Positions 1 to 10,161 of a stretch of 64,000 nt of DNA are shown piece after piece. The DNA is from Stachybotrys elegans (taxonomy: Eukaryota; Ascomycota; Sordariomycetes; Hypocreales; Stachybotryaceae). The stretch covers positions 5,518,001-5,582,000 of the forward strand of contig JAGPNK010000001.1 in assembly GCA_020746835.1 (NCBI GenBank), in the 5' to 3' direction. The stretch's first letter is position 1; every line of letters starts with the position of its first letter. Under the pieces are notes generated by a model. The model ran no database searches and was not told where the DNA came from. It was given only the letters and a program-made list of their open reading frames with translations. The position numbers and the translations under genes were made by a program.

Positions 1-741
1 ACATTGTGAGTTGAACGGCTGCCTCGATTGCTAGCTCGCTAACCCGCCGACAGACCCGAACCTTCCCCATTTCTGGCAAATTCTCCAAAGAATCGCGCGA
101 AATTTACGACATTGTACTCAAGATGCAGAACGACAGCATCGATATGATCAAGGAGGGTGTTAACTGGGACGATGTTCACCTGCTGGCGCACAGGATTGCC
201 ATTGACGGCCTGCTTGCCCTGGGCATCCTTAAGGGTGACAAGGACGAGATTCTGGTCAACCGCACCAGTGTAGCCTTCTTCCCCCACGGCCTGGGTCACT
301 ACCTGGGCATGGACACGCACGACTGCGGCGGCGACCCCAACTACAGCGACCCCGACAAGATGTTCCGCTACCTGAGGAAGCGCGGGCCGCTCCCCGCTGG
401 CAGCGTCATTACCGTGGAGCCCGGTGTGAGTAGAGCCGCAGCGCGCATTTCGGGTTTCTGCTAACCGTGGCCTAGATTTACTTTTGCAACTTCATCATCG
501 AGCCCTACCTGAAGGACCCCAGCCACAGCAAGTACATCGACGCCTCTGTGCTGGATAAGTACTGGGACGTGGGTGGTGTCCGGTAAGTCGAGAAGCAATT
601 GGGAGTGCGCTGGATAACGTGTACTAATGCCTCGGCAGCATCGAAGACAATGTGCTGGTGACCAAGACAGGCTACGATAACCTGACGACAGTCCTCAAGG
701 AGGCCAACGAGCTGGAGGCTCTCATGGCAGCCGCCGCGTAA
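1..741 (+). CDS. Xaa-Pro aminopeptidase (M24B), 3' part only
   Basis: C-terminal part of a metallo-aminopeptidase that removes N-terminal residues preceding proline; the 5' end lies outside the window. Exons: <1-5, 54-425, 476-582, 639-741, with donors gtgagt, gtgagt and gtaagt and a gctaac branch site before the acceptor at 53. The translation has the pita-bread metal site typical of the family: the HGLGHYLG motif, a Glu in VEPGIYF right after the 426-475 intron, and a Glu in GGVRIEDN across the 583-638 intron. The frame stays open across all introns and ends at a TAA at 739-741. It resembles the cytosolic fungal PEPP/prolidase-like group rather than mitochondrial ICP55, since no targeting region can be judged. 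The family assignment is firm; dipeptidase versus aminopeptidase specificity is not decidable here. Confidence 0.93.
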
Positions 742-1320
742 AGAAGGTTCAATTGAGACTAGCCTGAAATACGCCACAAAGAAAAGAAACGATGCCAGTA
801 ATATGCAGGTGCTGCTCCGCGTGATACGAAAAGAACCAGGCCCCGACTCAGGTGTTGACGATCGCATCGCGTTTCTAACTCCAGCTTTGACACGCAATTG
901 AGCCTTTGAAACATGGAGAGAAACGCCCTGAAGCCGATTCGGTCACAATCCGTTTCGCATCAATTGGCTCAGCCTGTGTATCAAGCTACTAATGTAACGC
1001 ACTCCATCCGTAATATGCAGAGATTGGCGAACCGTGGGGAAGTAAATAATTACCACAGCGGGCTGGGCAGCACCTAGGCTGGGCATTCCTCTTACCCCGG
1101 TAAAGAAAGGGGCCCTTTAGATAAGGACCTCTTATTTTTGTCTTTCCCCTTTGAACCACGCAATGCCGTCCGTGGATTGATAGAAGGCCAACGGAAATGA
1201 AATGATTGCGCAATGAGCGGCCTCGCAAACATCTAGCGATAATTTTTGATAAACTTTCTTTTTCTTCCTGTCCTTTTTTCCTTCCTCCTGTCTTTGTTAC
1301 TTCTGAGCCTGTGGTGTATC
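742..1320. other. Intergenic, 3' flank of aminopeptidase and leader of next gene
   Basis: No supportable gene. The last about 70 bases (1250-1320) are T/C-rich, as expected for the 5' leader of the gene starting at 1321. Confidence 0.6.
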
Positions 1321-3201
1321 ATGTCTGAGGGGATACACGGTCCTGTCCGGCGCAAGCCCGTCCCAGACTTTGCATACGGATACCCTCCCGATCCTTCTTC
1401 CAGGGCTCGCCCAGCGCCCTCCCCCCTACAGCCCTATCCTGCGCCTCCTCCTGCTCATACTCCCCCTCCCCCCTATCCGGGCCTTCGATCCCACCGGTCG
1501 GCTGTGGACCTCCGGCCGGGAAGCGCCGCCGCACCCTCAGGCCATCCGGCGGTGCTGCGTCCCGGCCCAGTCCATGTGCAGACGGAGCCCGGCCCGACGC
1601 CGTCGTGGCTCGCGCCGCCGCCCTCGTCGCCCCACGAGGTCCGTCGCGTCAAGAGCTCCTCGGAGCTCTCCCTCGGCGCCGCCTCCCATGACACCGGGGC
1701 CTCCTCCGCCTCGGGCGCCTCCCGGTTCAAGGCCGCGCTGGGCGAGGCGCAGTATTTCGCCAGCGGGCTCGTGAGCCACCCGGCCGAGTCGACAAAGCAC
1801 TTCACCGTCATCCGGCACTGCGGCGCCTTGGTGTGGTACCGCGGCCCTACCACCTCGGTGTCCATCAGCATTCTCTCCGACCAGCCGCTGCCCGAGGACA
1901 GGACCGTCTGGCTGCAGGAGAAGGGCTTCTCGGGAAACATGGGCATGAGCGTCAAGGCCCTCGTCGGCAGCAAGGGCAACTGGATCGACGTTACGCCCGC
2001 CGTCAAGGCTGGCGTGCAGCACATCCCCGAGGCGGACGAGAGGAGCATCCAGCGGGACATCAAGCGCTTCGGCAAGCGCGCCACGGGCCGGCTGGCCACG
2101 CATGTCCTGCGGGAGACGCACGTCATCCGCATCCCCGCGGCCGCGACGGACGGGTACTTTCGCCTTGTGCTGTGCTGCGGCGAGGGCAGCAAGAAGGTGC
2201 TCTGCGGCTCGCCCGTGCTCCGCATCGCCAGCACCTCGACAGACGCGGCCGTGGTCCGCGGCGCCAGCCTGAGCACCATGCCCCTCGAGCTGGGCGTCAA
2301 GGTGGCCACGACGGTGGGACAGCGCGTGGCCCGCACGTACGCGGGCGTCGCCGGCGCCGTCATCGAGAACAGGGCGCGGCGCGTGGCGCCCCTCGTGGCG
2401 GCCAGACGGGTGGGCAATGCCGCGTTCAAGGGATATCAGAATGCCGGGCTCGACGCGGCCGTGCAGGAGAGCTGGCGGCAGAATCGGGCTACCGGGTATA
2501 GCCCTCTCATGACGGGCGGCGGCGGCGGCGTGATGGAGGAGATTTCTATCATTGGATCCGACGCCGGGCCCGACGCGCCGTTTCCCCTGCCCTTCGAGGC
2601 CAAGGTTGTGCGGGGGAGCGGGCTGGCCTCTGCTGAGCTAGGAATACCCACGGCGAACCTGAGCGGGGCGCCTGAGACGGTCAAGGTGAGGCTCAGCGGC
2701 GTGTTTGCCGCCTGGGTAGGTGTTATCCCTGGGAGCGGGGCGGAAGACATATCGTACGACTGGCACGAAGCCATCGTGACGATCGCACCGCTCCGCAGCG
2801 CGCTGCCGGGGGTGGCCATGTCCAACGCAGTCGTCGCGCACATTCTGTACGACTTTGACAACGCAAGCCTCGTGGGCGCCCGGCTCAAGGTCGTGCTGAT
2901 GGGCTACGTCCACCCGGCCATGCCGGGCGCCACGGCCGAGGCGCTGCTCGAGGAGCACGCGCGCGACGTGATGACGACGACGGCGAGCCTCAGCCGCGAG
3001 GCGTGGGGGCCCGAGGAGGCCCTCGCAAAGGTGCGCGCGGCCAGGAGCGAGCGCTCCTTCACCGACAGGCTCGGCGACGTCACGGGCAGGGTGCAGCAGC
3101 AGGTCGACAGGATACCGCTGCACTGGGCGGGCGTGAGGTCCGAGTCGGGGCTGTTGAGGGACCAGGCCTATGGCAAGGGCGGCATGTGGATTCCACGGTG
3201 A
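1321..3201 (+). CDS. Large fungal protein with C-terminal riboflavin-kinase-like domain
   Basis: Single-exon gene of 626 aa. The ATG at 1321 is chosen because the frame continues upstream only through a T-rich leader without another ATG. Residues 1-100 are Pro/Ser-rich and disordered. A conserved-looking middle region (about 130-400) lacks a motif I recognise. Residues about 421-545 resemble riboflavin kinase: VVRGSG, then LGIPTAN (the PTAN segment contacts ATP/Mg in the family) and a beta-barrel-like stretch ending in VLMGYVHP. True fungal riboflavin kinases (Fmn1) are about 200 aa, so this is either a multidomain paralogue or a divergent homologue; catalytic activity is not shown. The PTAN segment is intact, but I could not confirm the general-base Glu. 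Such large fungal proteins are often given unrelated automatic names; the RFK-like domain is what the sequence supports. Confidence 0.75.
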   Translation: MSEGIHGPVRRKPVPDFAYGYPPDPSSRARPAPSPLQPYPAPPPAHTPPPPYPGLRSHRSAVDLRPGSAAAPSGHPAVLRPGPVHVQTEPGPTPSWLAPPPSSPHEVRRVKSSSELSLGAASHDTGASSASGASRFKAALGEAQYFASGLVSHPAESTKHFTVIRHCGALVWYRGPTTSVSISILSDQPLPEDRTVWLQEKGFSGNMGMSVKALVGSKGNWIDVTPAVKAGVQHIPEADERSIQRDIKRFGKRATGRLATHVLRETHVIRIPAAATDGYFRLVLCCGEGSKKVLCGSPVLRIASTSTDAAVVRGASLSTMPLELGVKVATTVGQRVARTYAGVAGAVIENRARRVAPLVAARRVGNAAFKGYQNAGLDAAVQESWRQNRATGYSPLMTGGGGGVMEEISIIGSDAGPDAPFPLPFEAKVVRGSGLASAELGIPTANLSGAPETVKVRLSGVFAAWVGVIPGSGAEDISYDWHEAIVTIAPLRSALPGVAMSNAVVAHILYDFDNASLVGARLKVVLMGYVHPAMPGATAEALLEEHARDVMTTTASLSREAWGPEEALAKVRAARSERSFTDRLGDVTGRVQQQVDRIPLHWAGVRSESGLLRDQAYGKGGMWIPR

Positions 3202-4166
3202 TGTATTGTGCAGGCGTCGTCCGTCTTCCTCTTCCCGTATCGCTTGTTGCCAAAGTCGTCATATAATAATAATGAGGCTGCATGGGCAGAAACTCCAACC
3301 TCCCGGTTTATTAATAGATGTCGCATGAAGTCCTGCGACGCCGCTTATGCGGTCATCATACCCTCCAACTCTTCTGTATACCTTCCTCTGCGCAAATGTG
3401 TAGGCTTGGGCGCCGCCACCATATTCGAGTACATAAATTCCAACTCTGACCCTCCCTCTTTTTCTCCGGCGTACCAAACCCATTCAATCCCTCCAAATAA
3501 TGGCTGCCTTGCGACACTTCTTCCGACACCTGAGCCCTATGCTCCCAAGTGGCTCTAGTGAACCGGGGCCCTCGCACCATGGCCGTCACCATCGCTCTGC
3601 CAGGATAGCTCGAGCGTGCAGGCGTCGCAGCACATGTGAGCAGTATTCTGCGGGAGCAGAGCAGCGGGAACTCTGTGCCAGAGCCGCCCCGCGCTGGACG
3701 CCGGTCTCCAAGAGGCAAACTATTAATTTTGGTGTCGGCGACGACGACACGGGCGACGCGGATATGCATAGGAAGCTAGTCATCCATCGAACCACCTTGG
3801 TGACTGTGAGCTATGATACTTTCGACGGGACCCGTCTGAGAGACCTGGACTGATAAAACTGAGTGGAAAGCGTCATTCTTCTCTTCATCTCTCTTCTCCT
3901 TTGTCTTCATCTTTGTCTTCTCCCCCTCCTCCTTCAGGCCGTCCCTGGTTTTGGACAGGATTGTCTGGCGGAGTCAGCAACGTATCGGTTGGTACAGGCT
4001 AGGGTCTTCAATTGGAGTAGTACTGTCTTTATTGTTAGAGGATCCTCCTTGAAGTCATTGATCAATCGATTGAGGCAAGGATCGGGAAACCACATCACGC
4101 CATCTCGGTGGAAACAGGCCTGAGTCGGTTGAGTATTGTGGACACATCATGTATACATTAAAGCAA
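3202..4166. other. Intergenic region
   Basis: Lies between the end of the riboflavin-kinase-like gene and the 3' end of qutR on the other strand. Nothing coding is supportable. A T/C-rich tract lies at about 3870-3940. Confidence 0.55.
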
Positions 4167-6743
4167 TCAAGCGTCCTGTTCGTACATCCAAGATAACCTT
4201 TGCTGCAACTCAATCAAGTTGGATCGCCCTTGCTCGTCCTGGTAGCCCGTCAGCAAGGCCCTGCGCATGACCCTCCTAGGTGCCCGTCTGCCCGTGAACA
4301 TCTCAAACTGGGCAAAACCTTGCTCCGGGAGGAGGTCAATTCCATCTAGAGCGACCCATCCCTGGGCTGCTCGTGCCCTGACTTGCTGCAGCAGAGGCGT
4401 GTGCAGATTCTTGTATCCCAGCTCGATAATCACACCGCCGGTATGGCTCTGCAGCCACTCGTCGGGCGCAGTAAAGTCGGGAGCTGGGATGTCTCCGATG
4501 CCATGGGTTGGTATGCACGAGATAATGATGGTTGGCGCGCGGAAGGATGATGGCCATGAACCATCCAGGGACTTGATGATGTGGAAACGCGTATCCTTTC
4601 CGCCGCCCAGGAACTGCGACTCTGGATTCTTCAGGAGCTTCGTGAAATGCGACACCAGCTTCTCTGCGTTTTCCAGTGTGCGGTTGTAAATAACAATGTT
4701 CCGTACACCAACCTGCAGCATGGCGTACACGGCTGCTCTCGCCATGCCACCCGCTCCGACAATGAGCCCGCACGTCGCTGAACGTACGGCATTCGCAGGG
4801 GAGAGCCCGCGACGTATGCAGGCTCGGATGCCGACCCAATCCGTATTCTCACCGAAGAGCGCTTTCACTGGACCAGCGCGGTTTACGCTATTGAAGAAGG
4901 CCGCACCTTCGGGTATTGACCCGTCGGGGTTGAGCTGCCGCACCGGAATCAGCGTATTGACAGCGCCAATGGCCCTCGCATGGCGACTCAAAGAATGGGT
5001 CAGCGCTATGGCCTCGACCTTGTACGGAAGGCCGACGGATGCGCCCCCGAAATTCGTATCTTCAATTAGATGCCGTATCGCGCTAAGTGAGTTTGTGGAA
5101 TGGGCGCGATAGCAATGGGGAAGACCGCATGCTTCTATGGCCTTGTTGTGCATGATGGGAGAAGCACTGTATCCCACCTTGACACCAAAGACGTAAAGCT
5201 TCATGGGATCGTAGGCAAAGGAGACGGACAAGGCTTTGGTGGCCTCAATGGCCGTGAGCTGAGAGTGCAGAGCGAGATCAGTGGGGGTTTCCTGACCCGA
5301 CTCTACCGCCGTGAGTGTGAGTATAGGATTCATGCAGGCAGAGTGTCGGCCGAGGGCTCCAGTGTTGTAAGCGATGACCGGTATGCGAGCTTCGGGAAGA
5401 GAAGCGGTTGTGCTTCGAAACCTCGACACGTCGAGGTTGTCCTGGAAACACAATGCTGGGCGCAGCAATCGAACCATGTCGCAGTCAAGGCGGCAGGCTT
5501 TGCGATACATGTGCAGCCAGATGTCGCTGCTCCACGAAGGGGCATCTTCTGAGGCCTCATACGTCCCGATGATTCTTGACCGTCTTCTCCCCTTGCATAC
5601 CCTGGCGAGCTCTTGATCAGGCAAGTTGAGGTCGATGGTAACAATTTCTGGGGCAAGGCGGAGCGCGTGAGCGAGGAGATCGAGATACAGCCGCCTGGTC
5701 TCTTCGTCGGCGGCATGAGGAAGATGTAGATGGAGGATGATGGGAATGACGGCGCTCCTGCGAACCACCCCGATCCCTTTTGTGATGTCGGTGGCCAGCT
5801 CAAAGTAGCAGTCGACAAGGCCTTTTTCGGTAGGGACAGGTATTGAGGGAGTGACAGTCACTTGTACTGCGTCGACGCCGACAATCTTCTCTTCAATATC
5901 TATGCCTCCTCTGGTGATGCTGGATAGTGGGAGCTCTAGCGCGTAGGTGAACAGCCTGTCCTCAAGAGGAACCGCCGCCAGCGGGAACACGGATTCAATG
6001 AGGGGTATGGCGCCCGGAGGGTAAATCAGAGACAAGAACTTTCTCAGGTGTCTCTCGACTTGCTTGAGGGTGAGGTAGGGCGCCGCTCGGTTGGCGCCGG
6101 CATCGGCCGCCGAGGAAACAGGAAACTCGGAGGCCGTCTCGGTGACGTTGAAGAACTCAAAGTTGGAGCACGTGCGGAAGATGGCGCTGCTAATGTCCAC
6201 CAAGTCGCGAACTTTGGCGGGGTCTTGGAGCTTGAGGTGCTGCTGAATGGCTTCGGGGCTCCGGAGAATATGGACGACGGGGTTGGTGGCAGCGAACTCG
6301 CGCAGGGCATGCTGGGCGCGGCGATCCATCCAGGAGCACACGATGATGGTGTTTGTGCGGTTGTGTTCGAGGGTAGTCTGTAGCACGCGAGCCTGCTGGC
6401 GATGGCACTGCAAGGTGCCATTGAGCTTCCTATAGCTCGGGCTGGACATGCCCGTGTCTCGCTGAAAGGCCGACTCCATATCTATAATGTTCCTCTTGAG
6501 GGTAGCAGAGGCCATGATGGCCAGCGTTGACTTGCCAGCGCCGCGGACGCCGACAAAGACGATCGAGGCATCGGGCGCAAAGGTCGGCACATGGTCGGGG
6601 AGAGGTGGGCAATTCGGAGAGGGTGAGCGCGTCGTGAAGGCGCTGTTGGAATCCAGGGCCTTGGGGGTAAGAGGAGGAGTCTCGTCGATGGCGGCGATGG
6701 AGTGGCCAAGCATGTCACCGAGGGATCGCTTGACGCCGGCCAT
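4167..6743 (-). CDS. qutR: Quinate pathway repressor QutR / QA-1S
   Basis: Single-exon, 858 aa. It belongs to the family of Neurospora QA-1S and Aspergillus QUTR, homologous to the last three domains of the pentafunctional AROM protein. It keeps quinate genes off without inducer by acting on the activator QutA. Visible order: disordered N-terminus (1-55); shikimate-kinase-like domain with P-loop GVRGAGKST (65-73); type I dehydroquinase-like domain (about 265-500); shikimate-dehydrogenase-like domain from about 515, with SASPIMHN, LPYK, GAVNT, NTDW and nucleotide-binding GAGGMARAA. In the dehydroquinase-like domain the place where enzymes carry catalytic His reads IIGTYEASED, and the Schiff-base Lys region reads CDMVRLLRPA, so both key residues appear replaced (Glu and Arg). 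This fits a regulator derived from an enzyme. It is divergent from qutA across a shared promoter with a QUTA operator. Confidence 0.95.
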   Translation of the reverse strand: MAGVKRSLGDMLGHSIAAIDETPPLTPKALDSNSAFTTRSPSPNCPPLPDHVPTFAPDASIVFVGVRGAGKSTLAIMASATLKRNIIDMESAFQRDTGMSSPSYRKLNGTLQCHRQQARVLQTTLEHNRTNTIIVCSWMDRRAQHALREFAATNPVVHILRSPEAIQQHLKLQDPAKVRDLVDISSAIFRTCSNFEFFNVTETASEFPVSSAADAGANRAAPYLTLKQVERHLRKFLSLIYPPGAIPLIESVFPLAAVPLEDRLFTYALELPLSSITRGGIDIEEKIVGVDAVQVTVTPSIPVPTEKGLVDCYFELATDITKGIGVVRRSAVIPIILHLHLPHAADEETRRLYLDLLAHALRLAPEIVTIDLNLPDQELARVCKGRRRSRIIGTYEASEDAPSWSSDIWLHMYRKACRLDCDMVRLLRPALCFQDNLDVSRFRSTTASLPEARIPVIAYNTGALGRHSACMNPILTLTAVESGQETPTDLALHSQLTAIEATKALSVSFAYDPMKLYVFGVKVGYSASPIMHNKAIEACGLPHCYRAHSTNSLSAIRHLIEDTNFGGASVGLPYKVEAIALTHSLSRHARAIGAVNTLIPVRQLNPDGSIPEGAAFFNSVNRAGPVKALFGENTDWVGIRACIRRGLSPANAVRSATCGLIVGAGGMARAAVYAMLQVGVRNIVIYNRTLENAEKLVSHFTKLLKNPESQFLGGGKDTRFHIIKSLDGSWPSSFRAPTIIISCIPTHGIGDIPAPDFTAPDEWLQSHTGGVIIELGYKNLHTPLLQQVRARAAQGWVALDGIDLLPEQGFAQFEMFTGRRAPRRVMRRALLTGYQDEQGRSNLIELQQRLSWMYEQDA

Positions 6744-7734
6744 CTCGTCTCTCAGCTGGACAGCCGGCTCAGCACGAGCCAGACAAGATGGATGGTAGTA
6801 GCGTGTCTGGGATGCGTTGCAGTAGCACTGTCGAGCTTGGTGAGGTAGAAGGAGAAGGACAGATTCCAGGGATTGGCTTGGGGCAAGAATCTTAACGATT
6901 CAACAAGACCTGGAATGGTACGATGCTCTGCCGTTTGGTGGTGCCGTTGTGCTGCTGGTGTTGCTGCCCCTCGTGGCGGAGGAGGGACGGAAAGACAGAT
7001 TGACCCCGGGATTCCCAGATAGATCCCTGCAGGATGGAAGCCAAGGGCAGCCATTCCTCCGGAGATGCATCTGCGATGGGCGTAGGCCAAATGGAGGATG
7101 GCAGGGATTGGGGAGGATTGGATTGGTTGTTTGGTCTGGCCGAGATGCAGCCACCCATCATGGCCGGGCGGTTAAGTGTTTATCCGCCCCGCAGGCCATT
7201 TCCCCCGCACGCTCCCTTGGTCTCCCCACGTCCAACATGGAACCCCCAGCCAGACAACCACGACAAACGACCTAGAAACCCCACCTCGACAGCAGGCGAG
7301 TCAAGGCTTGCCAATGTCGGCAGATGATTTGTTGTTCCCCAGATCCCGCCGTTTGACTTGGGGGCCATCCCATGCTCGGGCGCCACGAAGCCAGCCAGCC
7401 ATGTGCTAACGAGGGTTCCCAAAACGCACGACTGTGGACTACGGATACCGACTGCGGAATACGACCGACCAACGGCCCAGCCAGACTCAGCCAGCGCTAG
7501 GAGGTTTCGCCATGCCGCTGTGCTGCGTCCTCGCTCCAGTTCAGCTGCCGCAGTTCCAGTCTGACATTGGGCTTGGTGCTCTTTGGTCAATGGCCAGACC
7601 CAGCATCCGCAAGGCTGTTCCTGTCTGTCCTGTTACATTCCCATCCTTGCCTGCTCCCCACCTCGAGATTCCCGTCGTCATCCTTTCCTCTTCCTCACTT
7701 TTGCCCTCGCTTCTTCCTCTCGCGCGGCAGAAGC
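6744..7734. promoter_or_regulatory. Divergent qutR-qutA promoter region
   Basis: A 991-bp intergenic region between the start codons of the repressor (leftward) and activator (rightward). It contains a 15/16 match to the QA-1F/QUTA binding site at 7170-7185, implying that the activator controls its own gene and its repressor, as known in Neurospora. The last 110 bases before 7735 are T/C-rich, typical of a fungal leader. Confidence 0.8.
7170..7185. promoter_or_regulatory. QUTA/QA-1F operator (15 of 16 match)
   Basis: The sequence GGTTAAGTGTTTATCC matches the published palindromic consensus GGRTAARYRYTTATCC at every position but the third. It lies 427 bp from the qutR start and 550 bp from the qutA start. 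The match is seen directly; binding is inferred. Confidence 0.82.
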
Positions 7735-9972
7735 ATGTCTTCCAAGATCAAGAAGAAGAGAGCACCCACTACCGCCGACAGCAGCCACCAGAGTGTCGAC
7801 ACCCCCAGCCCAGTCGTGTCCGCGCCCCCGAACAAGCGTCGCCGTGTCTCGTTGGCATGTGAAGCCTGCAGGGCCGCTCGTGAAAAGTGCGACGGCCAGC
7901 GTCCAACCTGCGGAACCTGCATCGCCAACAAGCGCACATGCTCCTACGCCCCGGCCTCCAAGAAGCGCGGTGTCAAGACGGGCTACCTCCGCGCCATTGA
8001 GCTCTCCCTGGCTTGGATGTTTGACCAGATCCCCCAGAGTGAGGCTGCGCTGTATCATCTCCTCACCCACAACAATGGCCGTGACGGGGCCAAGCTGCTC
8101 AAAAAGGACGACGCTGCTGGCCTCAAGTTGCACAAGAGATGGACCAAGAGCCAGGTTCACAAGGAGCTTGCAAGGCTCTTGTCCGACGGCAACACCCCCC
8201 CTGCCGACACATCCACCGAGGATTCCGACTCGGAGAGAGATGGCAATCTGGCCGAAATACCTACCATAAATCAACTCTCTGGGCAACACTCCCTCCCTCA
8301 AACCACATCTCCCGACATCACTTCCACATCCAGCTCCATGGTTCCCAGCCGGTTACGGCTTCCGAAACAATGGCGACGACTCCTCGACATTCACTTTTCC
8401 TACACACACTGCTGGTTCCCTTTGCTGGACCGCAACTCGCTACTATCGACGGCGTCCTCTTATCGACCAGAAGGCATATCATATCCGTCGGAACCGCAAA
8501 GACATCTCTCGTCGGATCACGCTGAGCTCTGGGCTGCGCTGGCTCTGGCAAGCTTCCAGGATCGCGCATCCTCCGTCCCTTACGAGGATGCCACCATGCC
8601 ACCCGCAGCCATCCTCTCAACAGCCCGCAATTTGATACCGTCCTTGGAGGAGGGGGCTTTTGAGATTCCCCATCTCCGTGCCACGCTTCTGCACTCGCTC
8701 GTCCTTCTCGGCAGGGGCAAGAGCTGGGCAGCATGGCTGCTCGTCGGCAACACCTCACGCGCAGCGATGCAGATCCGCTCGGGAATAGGGCCGTCGATGC
8801 CATGGCACTCAAATAGCCTTTCGGATATAGGACTTGCGATGGATCGGCTCATGGCCGGTTGTTTTGTGCTGGACACGTTTCTGTCGCTTTGCGTTGGTCA
8901 GCACCCTCACCTAAGAGGAGCTCTCGCCGATTACTCGGTAACCAGAGGCATCTCAGAGCCCAGAGAGATGGTTGACGTATGGAAGCCGGTACCAGGCCTC
9001 ACGGGACACACGAAACCCGACGGCACTCCACCACCACACTCGGATCCCTTGCTTGCATTTCACCAGCTGTTTGAGTTTAGTAAAGTTCTAAACGCAAGCA
9101 TGGACGCCAGCATCAATCCGTCGGTATCCGTCAAGGTCACGCCGGAAAAGCTGGCGGGTTCGCTAGATCCACATTTTAGGTTCTGCGACTCACTCATGTG
9201 GTCGACGCCAGCCTTGCCCTCGGCCTTTCTCCTGCAGGCTGCGTATCTTACATGCAACGTGGCTCTCGTAACTAGCGTGAGAGCATCTCTGCTGTCAACG
9301 GTCATGGAGGTCGTCGAGTCGTGCTCAGCGATGCTGGGCGCTGGAAGCTGCCCACCGTTAATGGTGGCACTTTTGGAGTTTGTTCAGCAAAGAGGCAGGA
9401 TGGAGAAGATGCATGAGACAGAAGGCAGCCGGTGGGACTCGACACTTGGCATGCTCAAGAGTATCTGGAGGGACGACGGAATAGACCAAGGAATAAGGAG
9501 CTCTGGGCCTGCTCCGGGGGCCATGGCACCAGTAACCGGGCACGCACTGTGGCACAACCCTCCCAGTGTGAGTTCGGCGCCGGGGTATCCTTTACCCCAA
9601 CTCGAGCCGCCAGAACGAATGCCCGGGAGCGACAATGAGCGACAGGCCTTTTCTCTCGGCACGGCGAGTCCCTCGGGCACAGCAATGTCGATGCAGGACA
9701 TTGGCAGCTCGTACGGAGGTGGAGGCGGCAGCGGCGGAGCGGCCAGGGCGTATCCCATCATTACGCGGTACAGCGCGGCTGAGGGCTTGCAGGCGCTAGA
9801 CTACGATGCCATCTTGGATGAACTCGGTTCCGCCATGGACTGCACGGACGGGGCCGACATGGACCCCCAATTTATGACCAACCTGGGCTTTGCGCCGGGC
9901 TACGACCTGGGCGACAAGTGTTTCCGGGAGAGCCTTGGGTTGAATGATGATGTAGACACGATAATTGGCTAG
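7735..9972 (+). CDS. qutA: Quinate pathway transcriptional activator QutA / QA-1F
   Basis: Single-exon, 745 aa Zn2Cys6 transcription factor of the QUTA/QA-1F type, slightly shorter than the roughly 820-aa Aspergillus and Neurospora proteins. The ATG at 7735 follows a T/C-rich leader and is the first ATG in frame. A basic N-terminus leads into the binuclear cluster Cys42-X2-Cys45-X6-Cys52-X6-Cys59-X2-Cys62-X6-Cys69, followed by KKRGVKTGYLRAIE, a hallmark stretch of this subfamily, then a fungal-specific factor domain (about 200-520) and a Gly/Ser-rich, acidic C-terminus. It activates quinate permease, dehydrogenase and dehydratase genes on quinate and is held inactive by QutR. The qutD gene follows on the same strand 992 bp downstream. 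Confidence 0.95.
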   Translation: MSSKIKKKRAPTTADSSHQSVDTPSPVVSAPPNKRRRVSLACEACRAAREKCDGQRPTCGTCIANKRTCSYAPASKKRGVKTGYLRAIELSLAWMFDQIPQSEAALYHLLTHNNGRDGAKLLKKDDAAGLKLHKRWTKSQVHKELARLLSDGNTPPADTSTEDSDSERDGNLAEIPTINQLSGQHSLPQTTSPDITSTSSSMVPSRLRLPKQWRRLLDIHFSYTHCWFPLLDRNSLLSTASSYRPEGISYPSEPQRHLSSDHAELWAALALASFQDRASSVPYEDATMPPAAILSTARNLIPSLEEGAFEIPHLRATLLHSLVLLGRGKSWAAWLLVGNTSRAAMQIRSGIGPSMPWHSNSLSDIGLAMDRLMAGCFVLDTFLSLCVGQHPHLRGALADYSVTRGISEPREMVDVWKPVPGLTGHTKPDGTPPPHSDPLLAFHQLFEFSKVLNASMDASINPSVSVKVTPEKLAGSLDPHFRFCDSLMWSTPALPSAFLLQAAYLTCNVALVTSVRASLLSTVMEVVESCSAMLGAGSCPPLMVALLEFVQQRGRMEKMHETEGSRWDSTLGMLKSIWRDDGIDQGIRSSGPAPGAMAPVTGHALWHNPPSVSSAPGYPLPQLEPPERMPGSDNERQAFSLGTASPSGTAMSMQDIGSSYGGGGGSGGAARAYPIITRYSAAEGLQALDYDAILDELGSAMDCTDGADMDPQFMTNLGFAPGYDLGDKCFRESLGLNDDVDTIIG

Positions 9973-10161
9973 CGATACCAGGAATTGATCCATTTCACCA
10001 CCTGGTCTTATCAGCGACGATGAGCATGATACTTCCGAGCCGATGTAGGCGCGGGCGGCACGCAAACCAACAGCATGCGGCACAGCATGCATACCACGGT
10101 GACAACATAGCATGGCATAGCAGCATTCATGGACATCGATGTGCAGGTATCCCGGTTACCG

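Noticed and set aside
1246..1320. N-terminal hydrophobic extension of the 1321 gene
   Set aside because: It would need a TTG start and is encoded by a T-rich leader; the first ATG is at 1321.
1473..2429. 318-codon reverse-strand frame inside the riboflavin-kinase-like gene
   Set aside because: High-GC shadow frame; the forward frame is longer and has a recognisable domain.
7567..7734. N-terminal extension of the activator upstream of 7735
   Set aside because: No ATG, T/C-rich leader sequence; the ATG at 7735 begins a Lys-rich start typical before the zinc cluster.
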